This document shows, piece after piece, positions 45,093 to 54,293 of a stretch of DNA of 64,000 nt. Position numbers and translations under genes: made by a program. The notes under the pieces were generated by a model. The model saw nothing but the letters and a program-made list of their open reading frames with translations. It was not told the DNA's origin and made no database searches. This stretch comes from UBA3537 sp049889395. GTDB taxonomy: Bacteria; Bacteroidota; Bacteroidia; Flavobacteriales; Flavobacteriaceae. Each line of letters opens with the position of its first letter. The first letter of the stretch is position 1. Where the stretch lies: contig JBMHDM010000005.1 of NCBI GenBank assembly GCA_049889395.1, forward strand, positions 6,314 through 70,313, in the 5' to 3' direction.

Positions 45093-46520
45093 ATGAGTGT
45101 CACTGCGCAAACGGTTTGGGGAAATTGTCTATCCTTTATAAAGGATAACATCCAACCACAAGCCTACAAAACATGGTTCGAGCCTATTGTTGCAGTCAAA
45201 CTCGAAAACACTTCTTTAAGCATTCAAGTTCCTAGTAAATTCTTTTATGAATGGTTAGAGGAACATTATGTCAAAATTTTAAAAGTTGCTTTAACTAAAG
45301 AGATTGGTGTAGACGCGAAATTGGTTTACATCATAAGGATGGAGAATACATATGGGAACAAACAACCATTCACTGAAAAGATTCCGAGTTCCAATCGAAC
45401 CTCGATTAGATCACAACAAGCAGACATTCCCTTAAAGAACAAAAACCCTGAATTGAGAAACCCATTCATAATTCCGGGAATTCGTAATGTTAAAGTCGAA
45501 TCTCAACTTAACCCAACCTATACTTTTGACAATTTCCTTGAAGGAGATTCAAACAGATTAGCAAGAAATGCGGGGTTGGCCGTTGCCAGCAAACCAGGTG
45601 GAACATCGTTTAATCCCCTACTTATTTTTGGTGGTGTGGGTCTAGGCAAAACTCATTTAGCTCATGCCATAGGTGTTGATATTAAAGACAAATATCCAGA
45701 GAAAACAGTACTCTACATATCTGCTGAAAAATTTACACAGCAATACATAGAATCCGTTAAGAAAAACAATCGTAATGATTTTATACACTTTTATCAAATA
45801 ATTGATGTGCTCATTATTGATGATGTCCAATTTCTTTCTGGAAAAACAGGAACACAAGATGTATTTTTCCATATCTTCAACCACCTACATCAAAATGGCA
45901 AGCAGGTCATCTTAACAAGTGATAAAGCGCCTGTTGATATGCAAGATATCGAACAACGACTGCTTTCAAGGTTTAAATGGGGGCTCTCTGCTGAACTACA
46001 AAAACCAGATTTAGAAACTAGAATATCAATTGTCAAGAACAAACTCTACCGCGATGGTGTAGAGATGTCGGATGACGTGATTGAATATGTAGCCAAGAAT
46101 ATCAAAACAAACGTTAGAGAACTAGAAGGAGCAATTATTTCTCTAATCGCCCAATCTTCGTTTAATAAAAAAGAAATTACTTTAGGGCTTGCCAAAGAAA
46201 TAGTCGAAAAATTCGTCAAAAATACCAAACGTGAAGTCTCTATTGATTATATCCAAAAAGTGGTATCTGACTACTTTCAAATGGACGTAGAAACGCTTCA
46301 ATCGAAAACAAGAAAGCGTCATATTGTCCAGGCCCGTCAACTGGCTATGTTTTTTGCTAAAAAATTCACAAAAGCATCTCTAGCCAGCATTGGGTCACAA
46401 ATTGGACAACGCGATCATGCTACCGTTTTGCACGCTTGCAAAACAGTAGATAACCTATCCTCCACAGACAAACAATTCCGAAAATATGTTGAGGATTTGA
46501 CAAAAAAATTGTCCGTATAA
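45093..46520 (+). CDS. dnaA: Replication initiator DnaA
   Basis: Binds and opens the chromosomal origin. 475 residues: domain I (WGNCLSFIKDNIQPQAYKTW), a basic linker (about 90-140), AAA+ domain with Walker A GGVGLGKT at 180-187 and Walker B VLIIDDVQFL, and DNA-binding domain IV with ARQLAMFFAKKFTKASLASI and RDHATVLHACKTVD. Complete. No dnaN, recF or gyrB lies nearby, as is usual for flavobacteria, so proximity alone does not place the origin here. Confidence 0.97.
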   Translation: MSVTAQTVWGNCLSFIKDNIQPQAYKTWFEPIVAVKLENTSLSIQVPSKFFYEWLEEHYVKILKVALTKEIGVDAKLVYIIRMENTYGNKQPFTEKIPSSNRTSIRSQQADIPLKNKNPELRNPFIIPGIRNVKVESQLNPTYTFDNFLEGDSNRLARNAGLAVASKPGGTSFNPLLIFGGVGLGKTHLAHAIGVDIKDKYPEKTVLYISAEKFTQQYIESVKKNNRNDFIHFYQIIDVLIIDDVQFLSGKTGTQDVFFHIFNHLHQNGKQVILTSDKAPVDMQDIEQRLLSRFKWGLSAELQKPDLETRISIVKNKLYRDGVEMSDDVIEYVAKNIKTNVRELEGAIISLIAQSSFNKKEITLGLAKEIVEKFVKNTKREVSIDYIQKVVSDYFQMDVETLQSKTRKRHIVQARQLAMFFAKKFTKASLASIGSQIGQRDHATVLHACKTVDNLSSTDKQFRKYVEDLTKKLSV

Positions 46521-46529
46521 CTTCAAATT

Positions 46530-46988
46530 ATGACAAGAATTTTGATGGTTTGCTTGGGAAATATCTGCCGATCTCCCCTTGCGGAAGGCATTCTCAGGTC
46601 AAAACTACCAAAATCATATTTTAAGGTAGATTCTGCTGGAACAAGTGGATTCCACCGCGGAAGTCCACCTGATCCTAGATCGATTGTGGTTTCAAAATTA
46701 AATGGTATTGATATTTCCAATCAAAGGTCAAGGCCATTTAGTGGTTATGATTTTGAAATTTTTGATCATATTTTCGTCATGGACCAATCTAATTATAATG
46801 ATGTCATAAAACAAGCCAAGAGCGAAGCAGAACGTCAAAAAGTATCTCTAATTTTAGACTATCCAAATGCAGAAATTAATGAAGTTCCTGACCCATACTA
46901 CGGTGGAGATCAAGGGTTTGAACATGTTTTTGAACTTCTTGATAAAGCCTGTACGTATCATAGCAAAAATCTAACCCAACAATCATGA
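46530..46988 (+). CDS. Low-molecular-weight protein-tyrosine phosphatase
   Basis: 152 residues with the P-loop Cys8-x5-Arg14-Ser15 (VCLGNICRSP) and the general acid in VPDPYYGG. It may dephosphorylate tyrosine kinases that control surface polysaccharide, or act on low-molecular phosphates; no such kinase is nearby. It lies nine bases after dnaA and overlaps the RsmI-like gene by four bases, suggesting a dnaA transcript that reads on. Confidence 0.93.
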   Translation: MTRILMVCLGNICRSPLAEGILRSKLPKSYFKVDSAGTSGFHRGSPPDPRSIVVSKLNGIDISNQRSRPFSGYDFEIFDHIFVMDQSNYNDVIKQAKSEAERQKVSLILDYPNAEINEVPDPYYGGDQGFEHVFELLDKACTYHSKNLTQQS

Positions 46989-47695
46989 CGACTGGTAAAC
47001 TTTACTTAATACCATCGACTTTAGGTGATATGGCTCCTCTAGAAGTTCTCCCAATTTCAGTCAAGAAAATTATCGAACAAATTGATATTTTTATAGTTGA
47101 AAATGAAAAAGCAGCAAGGCGATTTATAAAATCTATATGTCCGAACAAAGCGCAATCAAGTTTGATATTATTCCCGCTTAACAAGTTTACGGATGCCGCT
47201 GAAATACCCAGTTATATTCGACCATGTGAAGACGGTAAATCTGTGGGTTTACTATCAGACGCTGGATGCCCGGGTGTTGCAGACCCTGGGTCTGAAGTCG
47301 TAAAACTAGCTCATAATAAACAAATTCAGGTTGTACCTTTAGTTGGCCCCTCATCTGTCCTGTTGGCTATGATGGCTTCTGGAATGAATGGTCAAAATTT
47401 TGCCTTTAATGGATATCTTCCCATTCATAACTCGGCTCGTAAATCTAAAATCAAACAATTAGAGAAACGAGCTTTTGAAGAAAAACAAGCACAGTTATTT
47501 ATTGAAACACCCTACAGAAACGAAAAAATGTTATCGGATTTGTGTCGCTATCTAAACCCAAACACGAGAGTTTGTGTGGCTTGTGATTTAACACTAAACA
47601 CCGAACTTATTCAAACAAAAACTGCTCAAGATTGGAAATTGTCGACAGTAGGTTTACACAAAAGACCCACAATATTTATAATTCAAAAAGACTAA
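46985..47695 (+). CDS. RsmI-like SAM-dependent methyltransferase
   Basis: 236 residues of the tetrapyrrole-methylase fold: GKLYLIPSTLGD, VGLLSDAGCPGVADPGSEVVKLAH, PLVGPSSVLLAMMASGMNGQ and FIETPYRNEKMLSDL. It resembles RsmI (2'-O-methylation of 16S rRNA) but is shorter and has a shifted N-terminus; Bacteroidota often carry both forms, so the target is not certain. Its stop interlocks with the convergent gene (CTAA, 47692-47695). Confidence 0.87.
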   Translation: MTTGKLYLIPSTLGDMAPLEVLPISVKKIIEQIDIFIVENEKAARRFIKSICPNKAQSSLILFPLNKFTDAAEIPSYIRPCEDGKSVGLLSDAGCPGVADPGSEVVKLAHNKQIQVVPLVGPSSVLLAMMASGMNGQNFAFNGYLPIHNSARKSKIKQLEKRAFEEKQAQLFIETPYRNEKMLSDLCRYLNPNTRVCVACDLTLNTELIQTKTAQDWKLSTVGLHKRPTIFIIQKD

Positions 47696-48348
47696 AGTAA
47701 CTTGGCTCTTGGCCGTTTATGTGGTACGATAAACGACGTATCATAGGAGGAAAATTTGCTCATGTAAGATGATATATTTGTCCCGAATGCATCCGTAAAA
47801 CCAATGGCGCCAAAGCTCCTTAAATAGCGCTTTACACTTCCTGGTCCAGCAAGATGAGCTGCTGCTAAAATTCCAGACTCAGTGATAAGTGTACCATTTA
47901 TATGTTGTCCCACAAAGCGCTTAATGTCTCGTCTCAAAACCCATTTATTCCTTTTAGCGTTGGCCAAAAAGGCTTTTTCTTGTAGTTGTGGGTCTTTTAA
48001 AAATGATGCTGTATCATATATACCAATCAAATTTAGAGTAGACCTTCCAAATTGATACTTTCCAAGATATCCTAATTTATTGATCACTTTGTATTGCCCT
48101 CTTGACTCTTTGAAGGCTATGGCTTCTTTGAAACCAGTATAGGATCGATCTAGCATTATATAGTTTTCAAATTCTTTAGATTGAGTACTTTCATCAAATG
48201 GAAAACTGGGTTCATTATAAACAAGGGATAAAGAATCTTCGGTGTCAAAATCATAAGCAGTATAGGATGGCCAAATGGTTGTTCCTAGAAGCAAACCACC
48301 ACAAAATATGGTGATTTTAGCAATAACTAATTTGTATTTGTATTTCAT
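47692..48348 (-). CDS. Putative lysozyme-like / lytic transglycosylase protein
   Basis: 218 residues with one N-terminal membrane segment or signal (about 7-25), so it faces the periplasm. The segment AIAFKESRGQYKVINKLGYLGKYQFG has the glutamate-Ser-Arg-Gly arrangement and later Tyr/Gly residues of lysozyme-fold enzymes, and HLAGPGSVKRYLRS fits the C-terminal lobe. This is similarity by eye, not a firm family match. A neighbouring gene is the endolytic transglycosylase mltG, which supports a peptidoglycan role. Confidence 0.6.
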   Translation of the reverse strand: MKYKYKLVIAKITIFCGGLLLGTTIWPSYTAYDFDTEDSLSLVYNEPSFPFDESTQSKEFENYIMLDRSYTGFKEAIAFKESRGQYKVINKLGYLGKYQFGRSTLNLIGIYDTASFLKDPQLQEKAFLANAKRNKWVLRRDIKRFVGQHINGTLITESGILAAAHLAGPGSVKRYLRSFGAIGFTDAFGTNISSYMSKFSSYDTSFIVPHKRPRAKLL

Positions 48349-48384
48349 AACTTAGTCTTAATGCCCTTAGCATAAAAATCGGTG

Positions 48385-48392
48385 CAAAGTTA
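48385..48392 (-). promoter_or_regulatory. -7 box TAACTTTG before the lysozyme-like gene
   Basis: Exact TAnnTTTG on the minus strand, 36 bases before the ATG at 48348, giving a leader near 30 bases. It lies in the 81-base gap after mltG. Confidence 0.5.
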
Positions 48393-48429
48393 CGAAATAT
48401 TATAATTTATTGATTATCAGTATTTTAAT

Positions 48430-49473
48430 TTATTTTCTGACCCCTTTTCGATTGAGGTAATTTTGATAGCGTTTAGCATTCCTGTTGTGCTCAGAAAGCG
48501 ATTTAGCAAAGCGATGAAAACCTGGACGCTCAAAATCGGCGGCGAAGTAAAAATAATGGTGTTTTTCATAAGACAAAACAGCATCAATAGCTTGCAAATC
48601 TGGCATAGCTATTGGCCCGGGCGGAAGGCCTTTGTAAAGGTATGTATTATAGGGAGAATCAATACGTTTGTGTTTGTTTAAAACACGTTTGATGATCTTA
48701 TTTTTGTATTCATTGGTCTGATAAGCAGCATATTTTAGTGTTGGATCTGCCTGAAGTGCCCAATTATTTTTCAGTCTGTTAATATAAACTCCGGCCACAC
48801 GGGGCTGCTCACTGCTTTGTTTAGTTTCCTCTTGAACGATAGAGGCTAAAATCGAAACTTCAACCGGAGATAGCCCAATTGATTTTGCTTTTGATAGACG
48901 ATCAGGGTTCCAAAAAGTTTTGTAATACTTTAATAATCTATCTCTAAAAGTTAGGGCGCTGCAGTTCCAAAAAAACTCATAACTATTTGGCAAATACATG
49001 GTTAAGGCTGTTTGCAACTCAAAACCGTTCGAATTTAAAAAATCCTTGTCAGTAAAAACCGCCATCAAGCTCATACTGTCAGCCTCAATTTGAGCAGAAA
49101 CACGTTGAGCCAAATTTGACAGGCTATGCTGATTGTTGAAAGCTACGGTTACAGGCCAATTTTTACTTCGTATAGAATTTATAATATCGTTATTAGTCAT
49201 GCCCTTAGCTATGCGATATCGGCCAGCTTTCACGTTAGTGGTGTATTTTTTCTGCTTAGCTAATGCATCGAAAGTATGGAGATCAAGTAACAAAGGTTCC
49301 AAATCTGTTCTAACCTGCCCATATGATGCGTTAGAAGGAATAAAAATGAAAGCTTCTTTAGCGTTAAATGCTGTGTTGGGGGTTAACATGACAGAATATA
49401 TATAATACGAAAAGTAGGCCAAAACCAATAATCCAATGCCAACAATACCAATAACTATTTGCTTAAGTTTCAT
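48430..49473 (-). CDS. mltG: Endolytic murein transglycosylase MltG
   Basis: Inner-membrane enzyme that cuts nascent glycan strands and sets their length. 347 residues: one membrane helix (about 5-27), a LysM-like domain (TNVKAGRYRIAKGMTNNDII), then the YceG catalytic part with LPNSYEFFWN, the Glu motif ASIVQEETKQ (Glu215/216), AGVYINRLKNNWALQADPT and GLPPGPIAMPDL. Its ATG overlaps the dapF stop by four bases, tying diaminopimelate supply to wall processing. Confidence 0.95.
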   Translation of the reverse strand: MKLKQIVIGIVGIGLLVLAYFSYYIYSVMLTPNTAFNAKEAFIFIPSNASYGQVRTDLEPLLLDLHTFDALAKQKKYTTNVKAGRYRIAKGMTNNDIINSIRSKNWPVTVAFNNQHSLSNLAQRVSAQIEADSMSLMAVFTDKDFLNSNGFELQTALTMYLPNSYEFFWNCSALTFRDRLLKYYKTFWNPDRLSKAKSIGLSPVEVSILASIVQEETKQSSEQPRVAGVYINRLKNNWALQADPTLKYAAYQTNEYKNKIIKRVLNKHKRIDSPYNTYLYKGLPPGPIAMPDLQAIDAVLSYEKHHYFYFAADFERPGFHRFAKSLSEHNRNAKRYQNYLNRKGVRK

Positions 49474-50261
49474 ATTTTTTTTGTAGTTGTGTAAGTCCCA
49501 TGAAAAACTTTCTGTGCAGGACCAGTTAACCAGATATCGGTAAAATTACCATTTGTATTTTCGAATTTTACTTCCAAGTGCCCCCCTTTGGTCAGTAACT
49601 TAATACGCCTAGAGTTTGTTCGGTGCGTTGCATACAAGGAAATAGCTGCTGCTGTGGCTCCAGTCCCACATGACAAAGTTTCACCCTCTACCCCACGTTC
49701 GTATGTGCGAATGGCGAATAACTCCGCATCTACTTGCTCAACAAAATTGACATTTATTCCTTCCTCAACGTAGTTGGGACTATAACGAATTTTAGCACCC
49801 TCATCTGCCACATTTAGTTTATCTATATCTTTAATAAATGTAACATAGTGTGGAGAGCCTGTATTAAGCACGACTACCGAATCGATGTGATTAACCTTCA
49901 GGACATCACACATTTTCAGTGCAACTTGTTGATTTTCAATAGTTGCTTCATGTGCGCCGTCGATAGCTAAAAATCTGGTTTTTTGATTAATTATGCCAAG
50001 AAAATTTGCAAAATGTACAATACTTCGCCCCCCGTTTCCACACATTGTGCTCTCACGGCCATCAGCGTTAAAATAAATCATTTTAAAATCAAAATCAGAC
50101 GTATTTTCTAATAAAATTAATCCATCCGCTCCAATGCCAAATCGTCGGTCACACAATTTGGCAAACAGTTTGGTATCATTTTTGACAAATTGTTTCTGAC
50201 GGTTATCAATAACAATGAAGTCATTTCCAGTGGCTTGGTATTTGAAAAAATTGAAAGTCAT
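49470..50261 (-). CDS. dapF: Diaminopimelate epimerase
   Basis: Converts LL- to meso-diaminopimelate for lysine and peptidoglycan. 263 residues with both catalytic cysteines: Cys74 in STMCGNGGRSIVHFA and the second in LSCGTGATAAAIS. YQATGNDFIVIDN and RFGIGADGLIL are typical. It diverges from the DegP-type protease; a TATATTTG box lies seven bases upstream of the ATG. Confidence 0.96.
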   Translation of the reverse strand: MTFNFFKYQATGNDFIVIDNRQKQFVKNDTKLFAKLCDRRFGIGADGLILLENTSDFDFKMIYFNADGRESTMCGNGGRSIVHFANFLGIINQKTRFLAIDGAHEATIENQQVALKMCDVLKVNHIDSVVVLNTGSPHYVTFIKDIDKLNVADEGAKIRYSPNYVEEGINVNFVEQVDAELFAIRTYERGVEGETLSCGTGATAAAISLYATHRTNSRRIKLLTKGGHLEVKFENTNGNFTDIWLTGPAQKVFHGTYTTTKKI

Positions 50262-50268
50262 TAGCGCA

Positions 50269-50276
50269 CAAATATA
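50269..50276 (-). promoter_or_regulatory. -7 box TATATTTG before dapF
   Basis: Exact TAnnTTTG on the minus strand, seven bases from the ATG at 50261; predicts a leader of only a few bases for dapF-mltG. Confidence 0.55.
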
Positions 50277-50314
50277 ACAATAATGACGGATTATGAATAT
50301 TGATAGTTATCTAT

Positions 50315-50322
50315 TAAATTTG
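50315..50322 (+). promoter_or_regulatory. -7 box TAAATTTG before the DegP-type protease
   Basis: Exact TAnnTTTG 57 bases upstream of the ATG at 50380. It diverges from the dapF box 38 bases away. Confidence 0.45.
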
Positions 50323-50379
50323 AGTTTTTACTCAATAAAACACAAAAAATTTAAGTTATACACAAAAACCATTATTATT

Positions 50380-51777
50380 ATGAAAAGACTTCTGACTATT
50401 GTGAGTGCATCAGCCCTAGGAGCAATTGTAGCTGTTGGTGTTTATTCTAATTTTATTGAATCTGAATTCAAAATTGAGCAAAATAGCGTTACCAATCACC
50501 CTATCCCCTTTCCAGTCAACTATGTTACTAATTCAAATGGAGGGACTAATATTGACTTTACATCAGCAGCAGAAAAAACTCTTCATGCTGTAGTCCACGT
50601 AAAAAATACCACTATAAGTAAAGGATATACTACTTTTGAAGATTTATTTTTTGGACGACCTCAGAGCCGACAACAAGTTGGAACTGGTTCTGGAGTTATT
50701 ATATCTCCTGATGGTTACATTATTACTAACAATCATGTGATAGCGGGTGCACAATCCATCGAGGTCACCACGAATGACAATAAAACCTACACAGCAGAAC
50801 TTATCGGGGCTGATTCAACAACAGACATAGCGCTTTTAAAAGTAAATTCAGATCAAGAATTAAGCTATACCACTTTTGGGGATAGCGATACTACTAAAGT
50901 TGGCGAATGGGTTTTGGCCGTTGGCAATCCCTTCAACCTGACCTCAACTGTAACTGCAGGAATTATAAGTGCGAAATCGAGGGATCTTTCTGGTCGAAAC
51001 ATACAATCATTTATACAAACCGATGCAGCAGTGAATCCCGGAAATTCTGGTGGTGCATTAGTCAATATCCATGGAGAGTTAGTTGGAATCAATACCGCAA
51101 TAACCTCCCAAACAGGGTCTTATATTGGCTATTCGTTTGCCGTTCCCAGCAATATTGCCCGAAAGGTTGTGGAAGACATTATGGAGTTTGGCAATGTACA
51201 AAATGGCGTCCTGGGAGTCATTGGAAAAGAACTAAATAGCCGAAATTCGGAAGAACTTGGAGTTGATGAAACAGAAGGATTTTACGTCAGCGATGTACAA
51301 AAAGATAGTGGAGCTGAAATTTCAGGAATAGAAAAAGGCGATATTATAAAAAGTGTTGATGGCGTAAAGATTGCAAAATTTTCAGATTTGCGAGGGTTCC
51401 TTAATACCAAAAGCCCAGACGATGTGGTAGAAGTGACCCTCTTGAGAAAGCAAGAAATCAAAATTATTAATGTCAAACTAGAAAAATTAACAACCATAGA
51501 TATTCCAATCATTGGAACATTAAAAGAACTTAGCCCCTCTCAACTAAACGAATTAGACATCGAATATGGCCTAGAGCTGGAGGCATTATCGCCCTCTTAC
51601 AAACAAGAATGGATGGCCGACGGCGTTGATAAAGGAAGCATCGTGCAAGCTATTAATGATATTAAAGTGAATTCAATTGGAGATGTCAAGAAAGCGCTGG
51701 ATAAGTATTCAAATAAAGTTTACAGAATTTCTATTGTTAAAGAAAATGGAGAAAAAATGGTCTATCGCTTCAGGTAA
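50380..51777 (+). CDS. DegP/HtrA-type periplasmic serine protease
   Basis: 465 residues from the ATG at 50380 (MKRLLTIVSASALGAIVAVG), which starts a membrane or signal segment; the in-frame extension to 50293 covers the promoter and is rejected. Protease domain: GSGVIISPDGYIITNNHVIAGA (His), STTDIALLKV (Asp), NPGNSGGALVN (Ser). Two PDZ domains follow (about 260-350 and 375-460). It degrades or refolds damaged envelope proteins. A strong terminator follows. Confidence 0.95.
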   Translation: MKRLLTIVSASALGAIVAVGVYSNFIESEFKIEQNSVTNHPIPFPVNYVTNSNGGTNIDFTSAAEKTLHAVVHVKNTTISKGYTTFEDLFFGRPQSRQQVGTGSGVIISPDGYIITNNHVIAGAQSIEVTTNDNKTYTAELIGADSTTDIALLKVNSDQELSYTTFGDSDTTKVGEWVLAVGNPFNLTSTVTAGIISAKSRDLSGRNIQSFIQTDAAVNPGNSGGALVNIHGELVGINTAITSQTGSYIGYSFAVPSNIARKVVEDIMEFGNVQNGVLGVIGKELNSRNSEELGVDETEGFYVSDVQKDSGAEISGIEKGDIIKSVDGVKIAKFSDLRGFLNTKSPDDVVEVTLLRKQEIKIINVKLEKLTTIDIPIIGTLKELSPSQLNELDIEYGLELEALSPSYKQEWMADGVDKGSIVQAINDIKVNSIGDVKKALDKYSNKVYRISIVKENGEKMVYRFR

Positions 51778-51796
51778 ATCTATTGGTTAACAAAAT

Positions 51797-51833
51797 AAAA
51801 AAAATCGTTTGTTAGATCAAGCGATTTTTTTTT
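51797..51833 (+). terminator. Terminator after the DegP-type protease
   Basis: The arms AATCGTTTG (51803-51811) and CAAGCGATT (51818-51826) pair with one G-T wobble, with an A run before and a nine-T run after. Confidence 0.88.
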
Positions 51834-51864
51834 GAAATAATTTACGAAAACGTTATAGTTGTTA

Positions 51865-51872
51865 TACTTTTG
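51865..51872 (+). promoter_or_regulatory. -7 box TACTTTTG before gapA
   Basis: Exact TAnnTTTG ending 30 bases before the GAPDH ATG. The last three bases are a TTG that would otherwise look like an upstream start codon, which argues that translation begins at 51903. Confidence 0.55.
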
Positions 51873-51902
51873 CAACATGATAATTACAAAAGTGCTTACA
51901 AA

Positions 51903-53351
51903 ATGCCTATTCCCTCCATGTTCGATAAAGAACTTTTACTTCAAAACAATTGTAGAAAATCTGCTGTAGAATTAATCAAAGTGGTTCATGATTTGTGGTA
52001 CGATAGTGCCATTGAGCTTGTCATTTTTAGAAACCAGTTGGTAGACAGAAATGTCAATGATGTATTACGCCTTCACAATTATGCTGGTCAGGTTGTCAAC
52101 AAACCTATTTCCATTTTTGACTCATTAGAAGTGGCTCAAGCCGTCAAAAGGCTAAAATTACCACCAGCAAAAATTGATATAGGAAAACTAACTTTTGAAT
52201 ATCAAAAAAAAGCACCTCAACATAATGATATCTATAGCTTTATTACCGATCAATTGAAGCAACCTAATGAAGAGAAAGTAAACACACCGCGCGACGTTAT
52301 TTTATATGGCTTTGGTCGAATTGGACGGTTATTAGCCCGCGAATTAATGCTCAAAAACGGAAGAGGAAGTCAACTCCGCCTAAGAGCCATTGTCATTCGT
52401 GGAGATATTAATGCAAAAGTATTGGAAAAGAGAGCTGCGCTATTGAGACATGACTCTGTACATGGCACCTTTTCTGGAACAGTTGACATAGATTTGAACA
52501 ACAAGGCATTGATAATTAATGGTATTACTATTCATGTCATTTCCAGTAATTCTCCAGAAAGTATTGATTACAGTTTGTATGATATCCAAAATGCTTTGGT
52601 TATGGACAACACTGGAGCTTACCGTAATAAGGAGGCCCTTCAGCGGCACCTTATGGCTAACGGCACTTCTAAAGTTTTACTCACAGCGCCTGGTAATGGT
52701 ATCCCGAATATTGTATATGGGATAAATCAAAAGAAATTTGACCCAAAAAATCAAAACATTTTCTCTGCTGCATCTTGTACAACTAATGCCATAACTCCAA
52801 TTTTGAAAGTGATTGACGATAATTTTGGCCTTCAATACGGACATTTGGAAACTATTCATGCCTACACAAACGACCAAAATTTGGTCGATAATATGCATAA
52901 AAAATACCGCAGAGGTCGTGCTGCAGCGCTCAATATGGTCATCACAGAAACTGGAGCTGGTCAGGCCGTCAGCAAAGCGCTACCAAATCTTGACGGAAAA
53001 CTAACTTCAAATGCCATACGAGTTCCCGTTCCAAACGGAAGTTTAGCAATTTTAAACCTAGAGTTATCTAAAAAGACAACCGCTAAAAAACTAAATAATG
53101 CCATTAAACGTCATGCTTTAGAGGGGCCGTTGGTAGAACAAATCAAATATGAAACAAATGATGAATTGGTCTCCAGTGATATTATTGGCTCTAGCGCGCC
53201 ATCTATTCTTGACAGTAAAGCCACTATTGTTAGGGAGAATGGCAAAAATGCTATTGTTTATGTGTGGTATGATAATGAGTATGGCTATAGTCATCAAGTG
53301 ATGCGACTGGCCAAATACATTGCTGAAGTCAGACGGTTTACCTACTACTAA
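51903..53351 (+). CDS. gapA: Glyceraldehyde-3-phosphate dehydrogenase, long flavobacterial form
   Basis: Interconverts glyceraldehyde-3-phosphate and 1,3-bisphosphoglycerate. 482 residues from the ATG at 51903. The Rossmann start YGFGRIGRLLARELM lies near residue 138, so about 135 residues precede the standard enzyme; this N-terminal, mostly helical region (MFDKELLLQNNCRKSAVELI) has no function I can assign. Active site Cys in SAASCTTNAITP and WYDNEYGYSHQV at the C-terminus. Flavobacteria often have this long form; it may differ in regulation or cofactor from ordinary Gap. Confidence 0.93.
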   Translation: MPIPSMFDKELLLQNNCRKSAVELIKVVHDLWYDSAIELVIFRNQLVDRNVNDVLRLHNYAGQVVNKPISIFDSLEVAQAVKRLKLPPAKIDIGKLTFEYQKKAPQHNDIYSFITDQLKQPNEEKVNTPRDVILYGFGRIGRLLARELMLKNGRGSQLRLRAIVIRGDINAKVLEKRAALLRHDSVHGTFSGTVDIDLNNKALIINGITIHVISSNSPESIDYSLYDIQNALVMDNTGAYRNKEALQRHLMANGTSKVLLTAPGNGIPNIVYGINQKKFDPKNQNIFSAASCTTNAITPILKVIDDNFGLQYGHLETIHAYTNDQNLVDNMHKKYRRGRAAALNMVITETGAGQAVSKALPNLDGKLTSNAIRVPVPNGSLAILNLELSKKTTAKKLNNAIKRHALEGPLVEQIKYETNDELVSSDIIGSSAPSILDSKATIVRENGKNAIVYVWYDNEYGYSHQVMRLAKYIAEVRRFTYY

Positions 53352-53375
53352 TACCGACTTCCATGTAATTTAAAC

Positions 53376-53383
53376 TATATTTG
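53376..53383 (+). promoter_or_regulatory. -7 box TATATTTG before trmD
   Basis: Exact TAnnTTTG 17 bases upstream of the trmD ATG, leaving a leader of about 14 bases. Confidence 0.5.
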
Positions 53384-53400
53384 TAATCAAATATCGTGGA

Positions 53401-54078
53401 ATGCGTATAGACATTATCAGCGTAGTGCCAGAGCTACTAAAAAGTCCTTTTGAAGCTTCAATTTTGAAAAGAGCGATTCAAGCCAATTTAGTGAACGTTC
53501 ATGTTCATAACTTAAGAGATTACACCAGCGATAATTATAAATCTCTAGATGACTACCAGTTTGGGGGCGGTGCAGGAATGGTCATGACTATAGAACCCAT
53601 TGATAAATGTATTTCTAAATTAAAATCTGAACGGGAATATGATGAAGTCATATATATGACACCAGATGGTGAAGTCCTCAATCAGGGAATGGCTAATCAA
53701 TTATCTCTTCGAGGAAATATCATCATACTATGTGGTCATTATAAAGGGGTTGACCAGCGTGTTAGGGATCATTTTGTAACCAAAGAAATTTCTATTGGCG
53801 ATTATGTCCTTTCTGGAGGAGAATTAGGAGCTGCTGTTTTGTGCGATGCAATCATTAGATTAATCCCAGGTGTTTTGGGCAATGAAACCTCAGCATTAAC
53901 AGATTCCTTTCAAGACAACCTTCTTGCTCCGCCTATTTACACCAGACCCCGAACCTATAAGGGATGGAATGTCCCAGAAATCTTGTTTAGCGGAAACTTT
54001 CCAAAAATTGAAGAATGGCGAGAAAAAAAAGCGCTTGAGCGCACAGCGTCAAGAAGGCCAGATTTATTGGACGACTAA
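53401..54078 (+). CDS. trmD: tRNA (guanine-37-N1)-methyltransferase
   Basis: Methylates G37 next to the anticodon and keeps reading frame. 225 residues with the trefoil-knot SPOUT motifs: FGGGAGMVMTIEPI, ILCGHYKGVDQRV, ISIGDYVLSGGELGAAVL and the C-terminal YTRPRTYKGW. In many bacteria trmD and rplS are adjacent; here they are separated by 543 bases containing a small membrane ORF and a separate rplS promoter. Confidence 0.96.
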   Translation: MRIDIISVVPELLKSPFEASILKRAIQANLVNVHVHNLRDYTSDNYKSLDDYQFGGGAGMVMTIEPIDKCISKLKSEREYDEVIYMTPDGEVLNQGMANQLSLRGNIIILCGHYKGVDQRVRDHFVTKEISIGDYVLSGGELGAAVLCDAIIRLIPGVLGNETSALTDSFQDNLLAPPIYTRPRTYKGWNVPEILFSGNFPKIEEWREKKALERTASRRPDLLDD

Positions 54079-54293
54079 AATTTACTGCTTTATTATTAGT
54101 AAATAAATTTATTTTTTCTAATTTTATAATAATTAGAATTAATAACCCAAATCTATTCTACAATACCATGTGGCCTCAATCGCAACACATTTGACTTTTA
54201 TTACAAAAAAGCACATGCAATTTTTTTATTCAAAAAAATAGCATTTAAAACTTTGAGGTCCAAAGTCGTGAAATAGACAAAAACTTTATCGTT

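Noticed and set aside
51870..51902. TTG start of GAPDH
   Set aside because: The TTG is part of the TACTTTTG promoter box, so it cannot be in the mRNA.
54117..54137. TCTAATT / AATTAGA inverted repeat after trmD
   Set aside because: Seven A/T pairs only and no T run after it; too weak to call a terminator.
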